NCBI RefSeq assembly: GCF_900108245.1
Contig: NZ_FNUY01000009.1
Span: forward strand, 124,001-188,000
DNA from: Allobosea lathyri
GTDB lineage: Bacteria; Pseudomonadota; Alphaproteobacteria; Rhizobiales; Beijerinckiaceae
Direction of reading: 5' to 3'
Length of the DNA stretch: 64,000 bases
Shown here in pieces: positions 26,248 to 34,831 of the stretch (position 1 is its first letter; each line of letters opens with the position of its first letter). The notes under the pieces were generated by a model. The model saw only the letters and a program-made list of their open reading frames with translations. It was not told where the DNA came from and ran no database searches. A program made the position numbers and the translations under genes.

Positions 26248-26820
26248 ATGATGGATCAGCGATTTCGGCAAGCTAGCCTTGTTCCCGCGGGATTGATCGT
26301 CGACGGTGTTGCGATCGAAAGCGATCTCGTCCTCGTCCGGGTCAGATCTCCCGTAGCGGCGTGCCGATGTCCTGATTGTGGGGCGATCTCGCGACGGATC
26401 CAGAGCCGGTACTGGCGACGAGCAAAGGACCTGCCGCTGAGCGGCCGGTGGGTCGAGCTGCAGGTTCTGGTCCGGTGATTTCGCTGCGACAGCGTCTTAT
26501 GTGGCCGCCAGATCTTCGCGGAGCGCTCGGACACCGGCGTCCTCGCGGCGAGCTCACGCCGGACCGAGCGCCTCGATCATATCGTCCAGCATCTCGGCCT
26601 CGCCTTGGGCGGCAGGCCCGGAGCGAGCCTTGCCGCCAGGATGATGTTGCCGGTCAGCAATGACACATTGCTCCGCGTGGTCCGCCGGCGCGCCAAGACG
26701 CCGAGCGAACCATCGCGCGTGATCGGCATCGACGACTTCGCCTGGCGGCGCAATCACCGCTACGGCAATCGTCTGCGATCTTGAGCGCCGTCGGCCGGTT
26801 GAACTATTCGACCGCGCTTC
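26248..26820 (+). pseudogene. ISL3-family transposase remnant
   Basis: The frame begins MMDQRFRQASLVPAGLIVDG and carries the N-terminal zinc-binding motif CRCPDCGAISRR. It is interrupted in frame by TGA at 26476-26478 where ISL3 proteins have arginine (V-R-stop-F-R-C-D), then continues HIVQHLGLALGGRP, LPVSNDTLLRVV and VIGIDDFAWRRN. After YGN a two-base deletion shifts the frame (the expected IVCDLERRRPVE lies in another frame), and homology stops near 26820. The DDE core is mostly lost, so the element is dead. Confidence 0.85.
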
Positions 26821-26875
26821 CGCTCGCTCAGGGCGTGTCGTTCGACATCGGCAGAGGCCATTCCTAATTCGGTTG

Positions 26876-26899
26876 GTGGCTGACCGCTAGGTCAGCCAC
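26876..26899. repeat. 10-bp perfect hairpin GTGGCTGACC/GGTCAGCCAC
   Basis: Perfect 10-bp arms flank a four-base loop (GCTA). The hairpin lies between the ISL3 remnant and the etfB fragment. There is no T-run, so it is unlikely to be a classical terminator. It may be a remnant of an insertion-sequence end or a translation-control hairpin. It ends 22 bases before the etfB ATG. Confidence 0.45.
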
Positions 26900-26921
26900 T
26901 CCCATATCGAGGTGCTGGCAG

Positions 26922-27116
26922 ATGAAGATCCTTGTGCCCGTGAAGCGGGTTGTCGACTACAACGTGAAGATCCGCGTGAAGGCGGACGGCTCGGGCGTCG
27001 AGCTTGCGAATGTGAAGATGTTGATGAACCCCTACGACGAGATCGCGGTCGAAGAGGCGCTGCGTCTGAAGGAAGCCGGCAAGGCGACCGAGGTGGTCGT
27101 GGTCTCGATCGGCCCC
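26922..27116 (+). pseudogene. etfB: etfB 5' fragment (electron transfer flavoprotein beta subunit)
   Basis: The first 64-65 codons encode [19 protein letters not shown], later [17 protein letters not shown] and [11 protein letters not shown], which is a typical alphaproteobacterial EtfB N-terminus. The similarity stops abruptly near 27116. Beyond it the sequence is unrelated, and on the minus strand it encodes another unrecognised fragment (EGFAPATEFVLAKALDGFA and [14 protein letters not shown], about 27120-27240). EtfB is normally about 249 residues and pairs with EtfA, which is absent here. This is a rearrangement scar. Confidence 0.8.
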
Positions 27117-27313
27117 CGTCGGCGACGTCGTGGGCGAAGCCGGCCTTGAACTTGTCGCGGTCCACGAAGGCGAAGCCGTCCAGCGCCTTGGCGAGAACGA
27201 ACTCCGTCGCGGGCGCAAAGCCCTCGTACTGCTGGGCCGTCGTCTCGCCATGTCCAAGCACCGACAGGAGATCCGGTGCCCCCTGACGTGACCTAACCCA
27301 AACGGGAATAGCT

Positions 27314-28729
27314 CTAAGCTCCGCTATGGCCGTCTGCGAGCTTATCCAGAATGCGTAGCCAAGAGCGGATGCCCTTGGTGAAGCTGGACATGTCGTATTT
27401 CTCGTTGGGGCTGTGCACGCGGTTGTCGAAACGAGCGAAGCCGACGAGCAGCGCGTCCATGCCGAGCCGGTCCCTGAACTCGTTGATGACGGGGATGGAT
27501 CCGCCATTGCCCGACAGCGCCGCATCCGTCTCCCACTCCTCCGAGAGCGCCCGAAGCGTTTTCGCCAGGTGCGGCGTGCCGGTCCTGACATGGGTCGCGC
27601 TGCTGGCCGAGTGGATGGTCACGGTCGCGCTGCAATCGGCCGGCAGGCGCGCTTCGACATGGGCCTTGAAGGCGGCGCAGACAGCCTTGGGATCCTGCTG
27701 GCCGACGAGCCGGAACGAGACCTTGGCGGAGGCCTTGGCCGGGATCACCGTCTTGAAGCCCTCGCCGGCATAGCCACCGGTGATGCCGTTGATCTCGAAG
27801 GTCGGACGCGCCCAGATCTGTTCGAGCACGCCGCGGCCGCTCTCGCCGGCGGGTGTGGAGAGGCCGACCTTGTTCAGGAACGCGTCGCCGTCGAAGGCCA
27901 ACCGATCCCATTGCGCGATCACATCGGGCGAGAGCTCCTCGACGCCGTCATAGAAGCCATCGAGCAGGATGCGGCCCTCGTCGTCGCGCAGGCTCGCCAG
28001 GATCGTGGTCAGAACCTGGAGCGGGTTGCGCGCCGCGCCGCCATAGACGCCGGAATGCAGGTCACGGCTGGCGGCCGAAATCTCCACTTCGAGGCCGCAG
28101 AGGCCGCGCATCATAAAGGTCACGGCGGGCGTGACGTCGTCCCACATGTCGGTGTCGCAGACGAGGACGACATCGGCCTTCAGCTCGGACGCGGTCTCGT
28201 CGAGGAACGGGCCTAGGCTCTTCGAGCCGGCCTCTTCCTCGCCTTCCAGTAGGATCGAGACGGAGAGCGGCAGGTTGCCGTTGGCCTCCTTCCAGGCGCG
28301 GCAGGCCTCGACGAAGGTCAGGAGCTGGCCTTTGTCGTCCGATGCGCCGCGCGCGACGATATGCGTCTCGCCATTGGCGGCGGGCATCAGGGTCGGCTCG
28401 AAGGGATCAGTGGCCCATTCATGCAGAGGATCGACCGGCTGCACGTCGTAATGGCCGTAGAAGAGCACATGCGCGCCGCCAGCGGAGCGATCATGGCCGA
28501 GCACCATCGGCTGGCCCGGTGTCGGGCGCACGGAGGCATCGAAGCCCAGCGCGATCAGCTCGTCGCTGAGCCACTGCGCTGCGCGCCGGCAGTCGTCGCG
28601 ATATGCCGGTTCCGTCGAGATGCTCTTGATGCGGAGCAGGTCATAGAAGCGCTCGAGGCTCTGGCCGAGATTGGCATCGGCCTGCGCCAACGCCTTGTCG
28701 AGCGCCAGACGGGGGTAGGGGGCTGTCAT
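27314..28729 (-). CDS. M20 family metallopeptidase (dipeptidase/deacylase)
   Basis: The 471-residue protein carries M20 zinc-ligand motifs in order: FYGHYDVQPVD, RGASDDKGQ, LEGEEEAGS, CDTDMW and RVHSPNEKYDM near the C-terminus. A lid/dimerisation domain lies between (about residues 200-330). M20 enzymes hydrolyse dipeptides or N-acyl amino acids. The start at 28729 (MTAPYPRLALDKALA) is preferred, because upstream the frame runs into the ABC ATPase gene. It is the last gene of the operon that includes an ABC importer and an amidase, which suggests it processes an imported peptide or amide. Confidence 0.85.
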   Translation of the reverse strand: MTAPYPRLALDKALAQADANLGQSLERFYDLLRIKSISTEPAYRDDCRRAAQWLSDELIALGFDASVRPTPGQPMVLGHDRSAGGAHVLFYGHYDVQPVDPLHEWATDPFEPTLMPAANGETHIVARGASDDKGQLLTFVEACRAWKEANGNLPLSVSILLEGEEEAGSKSLGPFLDETASELKADVVLVCDTDMWDDVTPAVTFMMRGLCGLEVEISAASRDLHSGVYGGAARNPLQVLTTILASLRDDEGRILLDGFYDGVEELSPDVIAQWDRLAFDGDAFLNKVGLSTPAGESGRGVLEQIWARPTFEINGITGGYAGEGFKTVIPAKASAKVSFRLVGQQDPKAVCAAFKAHVEARLPADCSATVTIHSASSATHVRTGTPHLAKTLRALSEEWETDAALSGNGGSIPVINEFRDRLGMDALLVGFARFDNRVHSPNEKYDMSSFTKGIRSWLRILDKLADGHSGA

Positions 28730-28731
28730 CG

Positions 28732-29826
28732 TCACAGGACCTTGCCACTCTTGGCATCGATCAGATGCATGTGGTTCATGTTCGCCGCTAGTTCGAGCGG
28801 CTGGCCGGCTGCGGGTTCGAGCTCGGGATCGACCCGGGCGCACATCACCGCGTCGCCGAGCTGGAAATGGACCAGCGTCTCGACGCCCATGGGTTCGGCC
28901 ACATCGACCGTGATGCGCAGCAGCGCGTATCCGGGCGTGCCGATGCCCCGGTCGCTGAGGTGTTCCGGCCGCAGGCCCAGTTCCAGCGCCTTGCCGACAT
29001 AGCTCGCATAGCGCTGCGTGCGCGCGGCTGGGATGGGCAGGCCCGCTCCGTCGGCGAGGCGCACGACCAGGCCCTCGCCAGCGCTTTCCAACCTGCAGGG
29101 CACGATGTTCATCGCCGGGCTGCCGATGAAGCTCGCGACGAAGCGGGTCGCGGGATTGCGGTAGAGCTCCTGGGGCGGGCCGACCTGCTCGATCACCCCA
29201 TGGTTCATGACCACGACACGGTCGGCCAGTGTCATCGCCTCGACCTGGTCATGGGTGACGTAGATCGTGGTGGTGCCGAGCTTCTGGTGGAGCTTCTTGA
29301 TCTCCGTGCGCATCTGGACGCGCAGCTTGGCGTCGAGATTCGACAGCGGCTCGTCGAATAGGAAGACCTCCGGGTTGCGCACGATGGCGCGGCCCATCGC
29401 GACCCGCTGGCGCTGGCCGCCCGAGAGCTCCTTGGGCTTGCGGTCGAGCAGGGGGGTGAGACCCAGGATCTCGGCCGCGCTTTCCACCCGCGTCCTGATG
29501 TCGTCGGCGGCGAGCTTGCGCAGCTTCAGACCGAAGCTGATGTTGTCGAAGACGTTCATGTGCGGATAGAGCGCGTAGCTCTGGAACACCATGGCGATGT
29601 CCCGGTCGCGGGGCGGCATGTCGTTGACGATGTTGGCGCCGATCCTCAACTCGCCGTCGGTGATGTCCTCCAGCCCCGCGATCATACGCAGCATCGTCGA
29701 TTTTCCGCAGCCCGACGGCCCAACGAGGACGATGAACTCGCCATCCGCGATGGTAAGGTCGATGCCGCGGACGGCGTGGTAGTCCCCATAGTGCTTGACG
29801 ATCTTGTCGACCGATACCTGGGCCAT
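28732..29826 (-). CDS. CUT1-type ABC transporter ATPase (UgpC/MsmK-like)
   Basis: The 364-residue ATPase has Walker A (GPSGCGKST), Q-loop (VFQSYALYPHM), signature (LSGGQRQRVAMGRA), Walker B (VFLFDEPLSNLDAKL), switch His (YVTHDQVEAM) and a C-terminal TOBE/MalK-like regulatory domain (about 235-364). It energises the two MalF/MalG-like permeases encoded upstream in the same direction. The ATG at 29826 (MAQVSVDKIVKHYGD) is the family start. It lies between the amidase and peptidase genes. Such ATPases can serve more than one CUT1 importer, which matters because the importer at 56880-59903 has none. Confidence 0.9.
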   Translation of the reverse strand: MAQVSVDKIVKHYGDYHAVRGIDLTIADGEFIVLVGPSGCGKSTMLRMIAGLEDITDGELRIGANIVNDMPPRDRDIAMVFQSYALYPHMNVFDNISFGLKLRKLAADDIRTRVESAAEILGLTPLLDRKPKELSGGQRQRVAMGRAIVRNPEVFLFDEPLSNLDAKLRVQMRTEIKKLHQKLGTTTIYVTHDQVEAMTLADRVVVMNHGVIEQVGPPQELYRNPATRFVASFIGSPAMNIVPCRLESAGEGLVVRLADGAGLPIPAARTQRYASYVGKALELGLRPEHLSDRGIGTPGYALLRITVDVAEPMGVETLVHFQLGDAVMCARVDPELEPAAGQPLELAANMNHMHLIDAKSGKVL

Positions 29827-29870
29827 GATGTTCAGCTCCGCATGATGCCGACAGCCGCGCGAGCGCGGCT

Positions 29871-31265
29871 TTACAAATTCGGGGAAGGAAAATGGCGCGT
29901 CGTCTCGAAGGCGCGCGCCGCGCGCAGGACCAGCGCCTCGTCGCGTACGCGACCGACGATCTGGAGACCGATCGGCAGGCCGTCCGAGCTCAATCCGCAG
30001 GGAATTGAGCAGGCCGGCTGGCAGGTCAGGTTGAAGGGGAAGGAGAAGGGCGTCCAATCGGCCCGCCATTGCCCGCCGGTGTCGCCGGGGAAATCCTCGC
30101 CGACGCGGAAGGCCGTGCGCGGCATGCTGGGCAGAAGCAGCAGGTCGTAACGCTCATGGAGCTTTCGCATGGCAACGCCGATCGCCGCGCGTGCGACATG
30201 GAGCGCGCGCGCATAATCGAAGGCACTGAGGCGGCGGCCGTCATCGGCCAGGATCAGCAGGCCGGGATCGACGAGCGCGCGCTGCGCCTCGGTGAACCCG
30301 TCCAGTGTGGTGCCGAGCGTTACGGAGAGGATGGCGTAATACGCCTCGACGGCACCCGGCAGATCGAGCGCGATCTCCTCGACATCAGCGCCGAGCGACC
30401 TGAAAGTCTCGGCGGCGGTTGCCACGGCAGCATCGACCTCGCCGGTGACCGGCGCCGTGCCGATCGTGCGCGCATAGGCGATGCGCAGGCCCGATACGCC
30501 GCTTTCCAGCTGTCCGAGCAGTTCGAGGCCGGGTTCGGGCAGGCTGGTCCAGTCGCGGCTGTCGTCGCCGGAGATGACCTGCAGCATCAGGGCTGCGTCC
30601 GCCACCGTGCGCGTCAGCGGGCCGTTAGCCGGCAGTGAGCCGGCCGTGCCGGCGGGTGCGCTCGGCACGCGCCCATAGCCGGGCTTGATGCCGAAGACGC
30701 CGCAGAATGAGGCCGGGATCCGGATCGAGCCGCCGCCGTCGCTGCCCAGATTGAGCGGGGCCATCGCGGCCGCCGCGGCCACGCCGGCGCCGCAGCTAGA
30801 GCCGCCCGGCGTCAGGTCCGTGTTCCAGGGATTGCGGGTGATGCCGGTGAGCGGGCTGTCGCCGACGCCCTTGTGGCCGAATTCGGTGGTGGTCGTCTTG
30901 CCGAGGAAGACGGCGCCCTGCTCGCGCAGCCTTGCGACCGGGGGGGCATCGACATCGCAGCTCTGCTCGCGCGAGACGGTGAGCGAACCGCGCATCGTCG
31001 GCCACTTCTTCGTCAGGAACAGATCCTTGATGGAGGTCGGTACGCCATCGACGAGACCCGCGGGCTGGCCGCGCATCCAGCGGGCTTCGGAGGCGCGGGC
31101 ATCCGCCAGCGCGCTGTCCTCGTCGACGAGGCAGAAGGCGTTCAGCCTGCCGTCGAGCGCCGCGATCCGGTCCAGGCACGAGCGCGTCGCCTCGACGGGC
31201 GACAGCGAGCGCTTCCGATAGGCCTCGACGAGAGCCTGTGCGGACAGAAGATGAGGCTTGGACAT
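29871..31265 (-). CDS. Amidase signature family enzyme
   Basis: The 464-residue protein shows the Ser-cisSer-Lys triad of amidase-signature enzymes: Lys in SIKDLF, cis-Ser in TPGGSSCGAG and nucleophile Ser in GSDGGGSIRIPA. It hydrolyses an amide or carbamoyl bond, and the substrate is unknown. The start at 31265 (MSKPHLLSAQALVEAY) is the family start. It lies between the solute-binding protein gene and the ABC ATPase gene on the same strand, so the transported compound is probably an amide whose hydrolysis product is handled by the M20 enzyme. Cytosolic, with no signal peptide. Confidence 0.85.
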   Translation of the reverse strand: MSKPHLLSAQALVEAYRKRSLSPVEATRSCLDRIAALDGRLNAFCLVDEDSALADARASEARWMRGQPAGLVDGVPTSIKDLFLTKKWPTMRGSLTVSREQSCDVDAPPVARLREQGAVFLGKTTTTEFGHKGVGDSPLTGITRNPWNTDLTPGGSSCGAGVAAAAAMAPLNLGSDGGGSIRIPASFCGVFGIKPGYGRVPSAPAGTAGSLPANGPLTRTVADAALMLQVISGDDSRDWTSLPEPGLELLGQLESGVSGLRIAYARTIGTAPVTGEVDAAVATAAETFRSLGADVEEIALDLPGAVEAYYAILSVTLGTTLDGFTEAQRALVDPGLLILADDGRRLSAFDYARALHVARAAIGVAMRKLHERYDLLLLPSMPRTAFRVGEDFPGDTGGQWRADWTPFSFPFNLTCQPACSIPCGLSSDGLPIGLQIVGRVRDEALVLRAARAFETTRHFPSPNL

Positions 31266-31454
31266 GGGGCGAAAATCCGGAAGGCGCGGCGCGAGGGCCT
31301 GGCATGGTCGCGGCAAAGAATCAGCGGGCTCGGTGCCCGCGTGTTTCACTCGATGACGCCGGTGAAGGGCATGGGCCCGAAGCAAAACGACATCCGTCTC
31401 GCCTCGGGTTTGTCGGGTCGGCACCGGCCGCGGCTGGCGCGGCCGGCCCGGGGC

Positions 31455-32831
31455 TCAGGTCCGCAAGGCGGCGTTGGCTTTCGCCGCCGCCTTCTTCATC
31501 GCGGAGGCCGCGCTTTCGCTGCCGCTCAGTGCGAGGCTGACGCCGACGGCCAACTCGTTGAGGATCTGTGGCGACTGAGGATGGAAGCGAACGCGCTTGG
31601 CCAGATCGGCATCGGCATTCTTGAGGTTGAGCACGGCCGCCTCCGCCGCCTGCGGGCCGAAGGCCTTCTTGAAGCCGTCGCTCTCCCAGGCCGAGGCGCG
31701 CGTCGTGGCCAGTCCGCGCGCGGAGGTCTGCAGCGACGTCGCCTTGCTGGTCGCCCAGATCATGAACAGGAAGGCCGCGTTCTTGTTGCGCGACTTCGCA
31801 TTCACGGCAGCCTGCCAGCAGGACATGTTCGGACGCGAGGGCTTGTCGCCGGCGGTCGGCATGCCGGCGAACTGGGCCTGCGCAGAGACCTTGCTCTTGG
31901 TGGGGTTCGAGATGTCGGTGGCGAAATTGCTGGTGTCGGAGGTCATTGCCGCGGCGCCCTGCATGAAGTCGCCCAGCGCCTCGTACCAGTCGTAGTTGCT
32001 GACGCCGATCGGGCCGGCCTCGCGCAGCATGGTCGTGAACATCTCGATGCCGGCCACGGCCTCGGGGCTGTCATAGACGACGCGGCCGTCCTTCATCAGC
32101 TCGCCGCCATAGGAGTAGAGGAAGCCCGTCAGTGGGAACGTCGCATTGCCGGCGGCCTTGGCGCGCATGGCGATGCCGGCCGTGGTCGACGTCTTCAGGG
32201 CGCGGGCGACCTTCAGCATCTCGTCGAAGGTCTTGGGCGTGGCGAGGCCCTTCTGGTCGAGCATCGCCTTGTTGACATAAAGCGTCTGCGCCTCGGCCGT
32301 GATCGGGAAGGCGTAGCGCTCACCGTCGCGCCAGAGCGGATACTCGCGGGCCGGCTTGAGGACGTCCTGCTCGTCGTACCAGGCGAGATCGACCAGATCC
32401 TTGTTGCCATAATAGGCGTTCAGCGGCTCGAGCCAGCCGGCCGTAATGCCCTGTCCATAAGCCAGGTACATGAAGACGTCGGGCGTCGTGCTGCCGCTGG
32501 CGAGCTTGATCGGCAGCGCGGTCAGGAACTCGGTCTCCGAGCGGAAATCGGTCGTCACCTTGATGCCGGTCAGGGCCGTGAACTGGGGGATGAAGGGTGT
32601 CACGGCGTTCGACCAGGGATGCGTCGCGCCGCCGACCATGATTTCGGCGCCGGCCTCACGCTTCCAGTCGATATTGGCGGAGGTGTAGTCCTTCAGCGCA
32701 TCGGCGCTCTGGGCGAAGGCCGCGCGACCCAGGATTGCGGGAGCTGCGATGGCGGCGCCGGTGAGTAGCGCCGTCCGGCCGAAGGCGCGGCGGCTGAGAT
32801 ACGGGCTCTTGCCTTTGGTGTCGTCGTTCAT
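31455..32831 (-). CDS. Extracellular solute-binding protein family 1 (CUT1)
   Basis: The 458-residue protein opens with a Tat-like signal (SRRAFGRTALLTGAAIA, cleavage near AAFAQ) and then a family 1 solute-binding fold (EIMVGGATHPWSNAV, TPDVFMYLAYGQG, SYGGELMKDGRVVYDSP). It delivers substrate to the MalF/MalG-like permeases encoded just upstream. About 58 bases separate it from the second permease gene. The ligand cannot be deduced. Neighbouring amidase and peptidase genes point to a nitrogenous or amide compound rather than a simple sugar. Confidence 0.85.
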   Translation of the reverse strand: MNDDTKGKSPYLSRRAFGRTALLTGAAIAAPAILGRAAFAQSADALKDYTSANIDWKREAGAEIMVGGATHPWSNAVTPFIPQFTALTGIKVTTDFRSETEFLTALPIKLASGSTTPDVFMYLAYGQGITAGWLEPLNAYYGNKDLVDLAWYDEQDVLKPAREYPLWRDGERYAFPITAEAQTLYVNKAMLDQKGLATPKTFDEMLKVARALKTSTTAGIAMRAKAAGNATFPLTGFLYSYGGELMKDGRVVYDSPEAVAGIEMFTTMLREAGPIGVSNYDWYEALGDFMQGAAAMTSDTSNFATDISNPTKSKVSAQAQFAGMPTAGDKPSRPNMSCWQAAVNAKSRNKNAAFLFMIWATSKATSLQTSARGLATTRASAWESDGFKKAFGPQAAEAAVLNLKNADADLAKRVRFHPQSPQILNELAVGVSLALSGSESAASAMKKAAAKANAALRT

Positions 32832-32889
32832 GCGAAGTCCCCTTACGATTGGCAGGCACAGCGTTTGGTGATGCCCGTTGGTGGTTCGA

Positions 32890-33741
32890 CTACTTCACGG
32901 CACCCAGCGTCAGGCCCCGGACGAGCTGGCGCTGGAACAGGAGAATGAAGGCGATGACGGGCGCGAGCATCAGCGTGGCGGCGGCCGAGAGCTTGCCCCA
33001 TTCGATCTGCTCGAAGCCGATATAGGCGTAGATGCCGACCGGTACGGTCATCACGTCGTTGCCGCCGAGCACCATCGAGAACAGGAACTCGTTCCAGGAC
33101 GACAGGAAGGTCAGGATGCCGACGGCCGCGATGCCGGGCAGGGCGAGCGGCAGGATGATGCGCCGGAAGGACTGGAAGCGTCCCGCGCCGTCGATGAACG
33201 CCGCATCCTCGAGATCGCGCGGCAGGTCCTGGAAGAACCCGCGCAGAATCCAGACGATCATCGCCAGATTGATGCCGATATGGGCGATGATCAGGCCGGC
33301 ATGTGTGCCCAGTAGCCCGAGATTGTAGAAGATCACGAAGAACGGGATCAGCATCGCGATCGGCGGCGTGAACCGCGTGGCGAGGATCCAGAAGGCGATC
33401 TTGCTGTCCAGGCGAAAGCGATGGCGCGCCAGAACATAGGCCGCAGGCGCCCCGATCAACAGGCCCAGGAACGTCGCCGACAAGGCGATGATCAGGCTGT
33501 TGACCAGGAATTTGGTGATGCGCGGATCCTGGATGACGTCGATGTAGTTCTGCAAGGTCGGGATGAAGATGAAGGTCGGCGGTCGCGCGATCGCGTCCAC
33601 GGCTTCCTTCAGCGACATGTTGATCAGCCAGTAGATCGGGAACAGGCACCAGACCGCGAAACCCCAGAGAATCGCGCGCCTGATGACGATGCCGAGCGTC
33701 AGGGCCGGCTTCTTCTTTCTGATCGCAGTCTTGGCCATCAT
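32890..33741 (-). CDS. ABC transporter permease, MalG-like
   Basis: The 283-residue protein has six hydrophobic segments and the cytoplasmic EAA loop (DLEDAAFIDGAGRFQSFRRI) that contacts the ATPase. It is the second permease of a CUT1 importer. The start at 33741 is one base after the stop of the MalF-like gene, and an ATG at 33738 is equally possible. It sits in the order permease, permease, solute-binding protein, amidase, ATPase, peptidase on the minus strand. Confidence 0.85.
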   Translation of the reverse strand: MMAKTAIRKKKPALTLGIVIRRAILWGFAVWCLFPIYWLINMSLKEAVDAIARPPTFIFIPTLQNYIDVIQDPRITKFLVNSLIIALSATFLGLLIGAPAAYVLARHRFRLDSKIAFWILATRFTPPIAMLIPFFVIFYNLGLLGTHAGLIIAHIGINLAMIVWILRGFFQDLPRDLEDAAFIDGAGRFQSFRRIILPLALPGIAAVGILTFLSSWNEFLFSMVLGGNDVMTVPVGIYAYIGFEQIEWGKLSAAATLMLAPVIAFILLFQRQLVRGLTLGAVK

Positions 33742-33742
33742 G

Positions 33743-34657
33743 TTAGTCCGCAACGGTGAGCAGGCGTGACCGGCGCAGGAAGATCTGGGTCACGATGGTG
33801 ATGATGGCGAGCATCACGATAGCGACGCTCGAGCCGTAGCCCAGCGACACGAATTCGATCGCCTGCTTGTAGGCGTACATGTTGAGCGTCGTGGTCGCGG
33901 TGCCGGGGCCGCCCGCGGTCAGCACATAGATGATGTCGAAGGTTTTGAAGGCATCGATCGAGCGGAAAAGCAGTGCAATCGCCAGGAAGGGCTTCAGCAG
34001 CGGCAGCGTCACCATGTAGAAGATCTGCCAGGGCGTGGCGCCGTCGATCTTGGCTGCCTCGAAGGGCTCGCCCGGCAGCGAGGCCAGCCCGCCCGCGATG
34101 ATCAGCAGGATGAACGGGGTGTGCTGCCAGGTATCGACGAGCACCAGCGAGAACAACGCCATGTTGCCCGTGCCGAGCCAGTCCTGCGGCGGCAGGCCCA
34201 TCGAGACCAGCAGGTGGTTGAAGACACCCAGGCTGGGATTGAACATCATGCGGAAGGTGAACACGGCCGCGATCGGCGTCACCGCCATGGGCAGCAGGTA
34301 GATCGCCCGCAGGACGGGAACGCCGCGCGTCTCCTCATGGAGGAGTACGGCCAGTCCGAGCCCGATCACTGTCTGCAGGGCGACCGAGGCGACCGTGAAG
34401 ATCAGCGTGACCCGCAGCGCATCCCAGAATTCCGGCGTGGAAACAAGCTTGAGGTAGTTGCCGAAACCGGCGAATTGCGCCGGCGGAAGGGACAGGATGT
34501 AGTCGGTGAAACTGACCCCGAAGCCGACGACGAACGGGACAAGGATCAGCCCTGTCAGCAGGACGATGGCCGGGGTGAGCATCATCAGAATGAAATAGCC
34601 GCGCTCGCGCCGCCATGATGCCGCGCTCCCCGCAGCAGCCTTCGTCGCCATGGTCAT
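33743..34657 (-). CDS. ABC transporter permease, MalF-like
   Basis: The 304-residue protein has a polar N-terminus, six membrane segments and the EAA loop (FEAAKIDGATPWQIFYMV). It is the first gene of the importer operon and lies about 70 bases downstream of a good sigma-70-like promoter. The in-frame ATG two codons later (34651) is an alternative start. It forms a heterodimer with the downstream MalG-like permease in the cytoplasmic membrane. Confidence 0.85.
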   Translation of the reverse strand: MTMATKAAAGSAASWRRERGYFILMMLTPAIVLLTGLILVPFVVGFGVSFTDYILSLPPAQFAGFGNYLKLVSTPEFWDALRVTLIFTVASVALQTVIGLGLAVLLHEETRGVPVLRAIYLLPMAVTPIAAVFTFRMMFNPSLGVFNHLLVSMGLPPQDWLGTGNMALFSLVLVDTWQHTPFILLIIAGGLASLPGEPFEAAKIDGATPWQIFYMVTLPLLKPFLAIALLFRSIDAFKTFDIIYVLTAGGPGTATTTLNMYAYKQAIEFVSLGYGSSVAIVMLAIITIVTQIFLRRSRLLTVAD

Positions 34658-34725
34658 CGGGAACGCGATCCGCCTTTTTCGTGCCCAGGGCAGCGGCTCA
34701 ACCGAAGTGAGGCTGCAAATTGTTG

Positions 34726-34781
34726 TTTATCCACAATATGCATATCGATTAGGCTGTCAAGCATCGCGCTTTTATCCATAA
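34726..34781 (-). promoter_or_regulatory. Promoter with repeated TTTATCCAYAA boxes before the importer operon
   Basis: On the minus strand TTGACA (34760-34755) and TATTGT (34738-34733) are separated by 16 bases, a good sigma-70-like promoter reading into the MalF-like gene. The plus-strand words TTTATCCACAA (34726-34736) and TTTATCCATAA (34771-34781) flank it at a spacing of 45 bases. One overlaps the start site and one lies upstream of -35, so they could be operators for the nearby GntR-type regulator. A related word GTTATCGTTAA lies near 35949, ahead of the regulator gene. Confidence 0.5.
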
Positions 34782-34831
34782 AAAACGTCAGTCGGCGTCG
34801 GAATGCGTGTGATTTGCAGGGTCCTGGGAGA

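Noticed and set aside
30873..32768. Very long open frame on the plus strand across the amidase and binding-protein genes
   Set aside because: It is the antisense of two well-supported genes, is rich in G, R and A, and has no family-like sequence. Long antisense frames are normal in DNA with this base composition.
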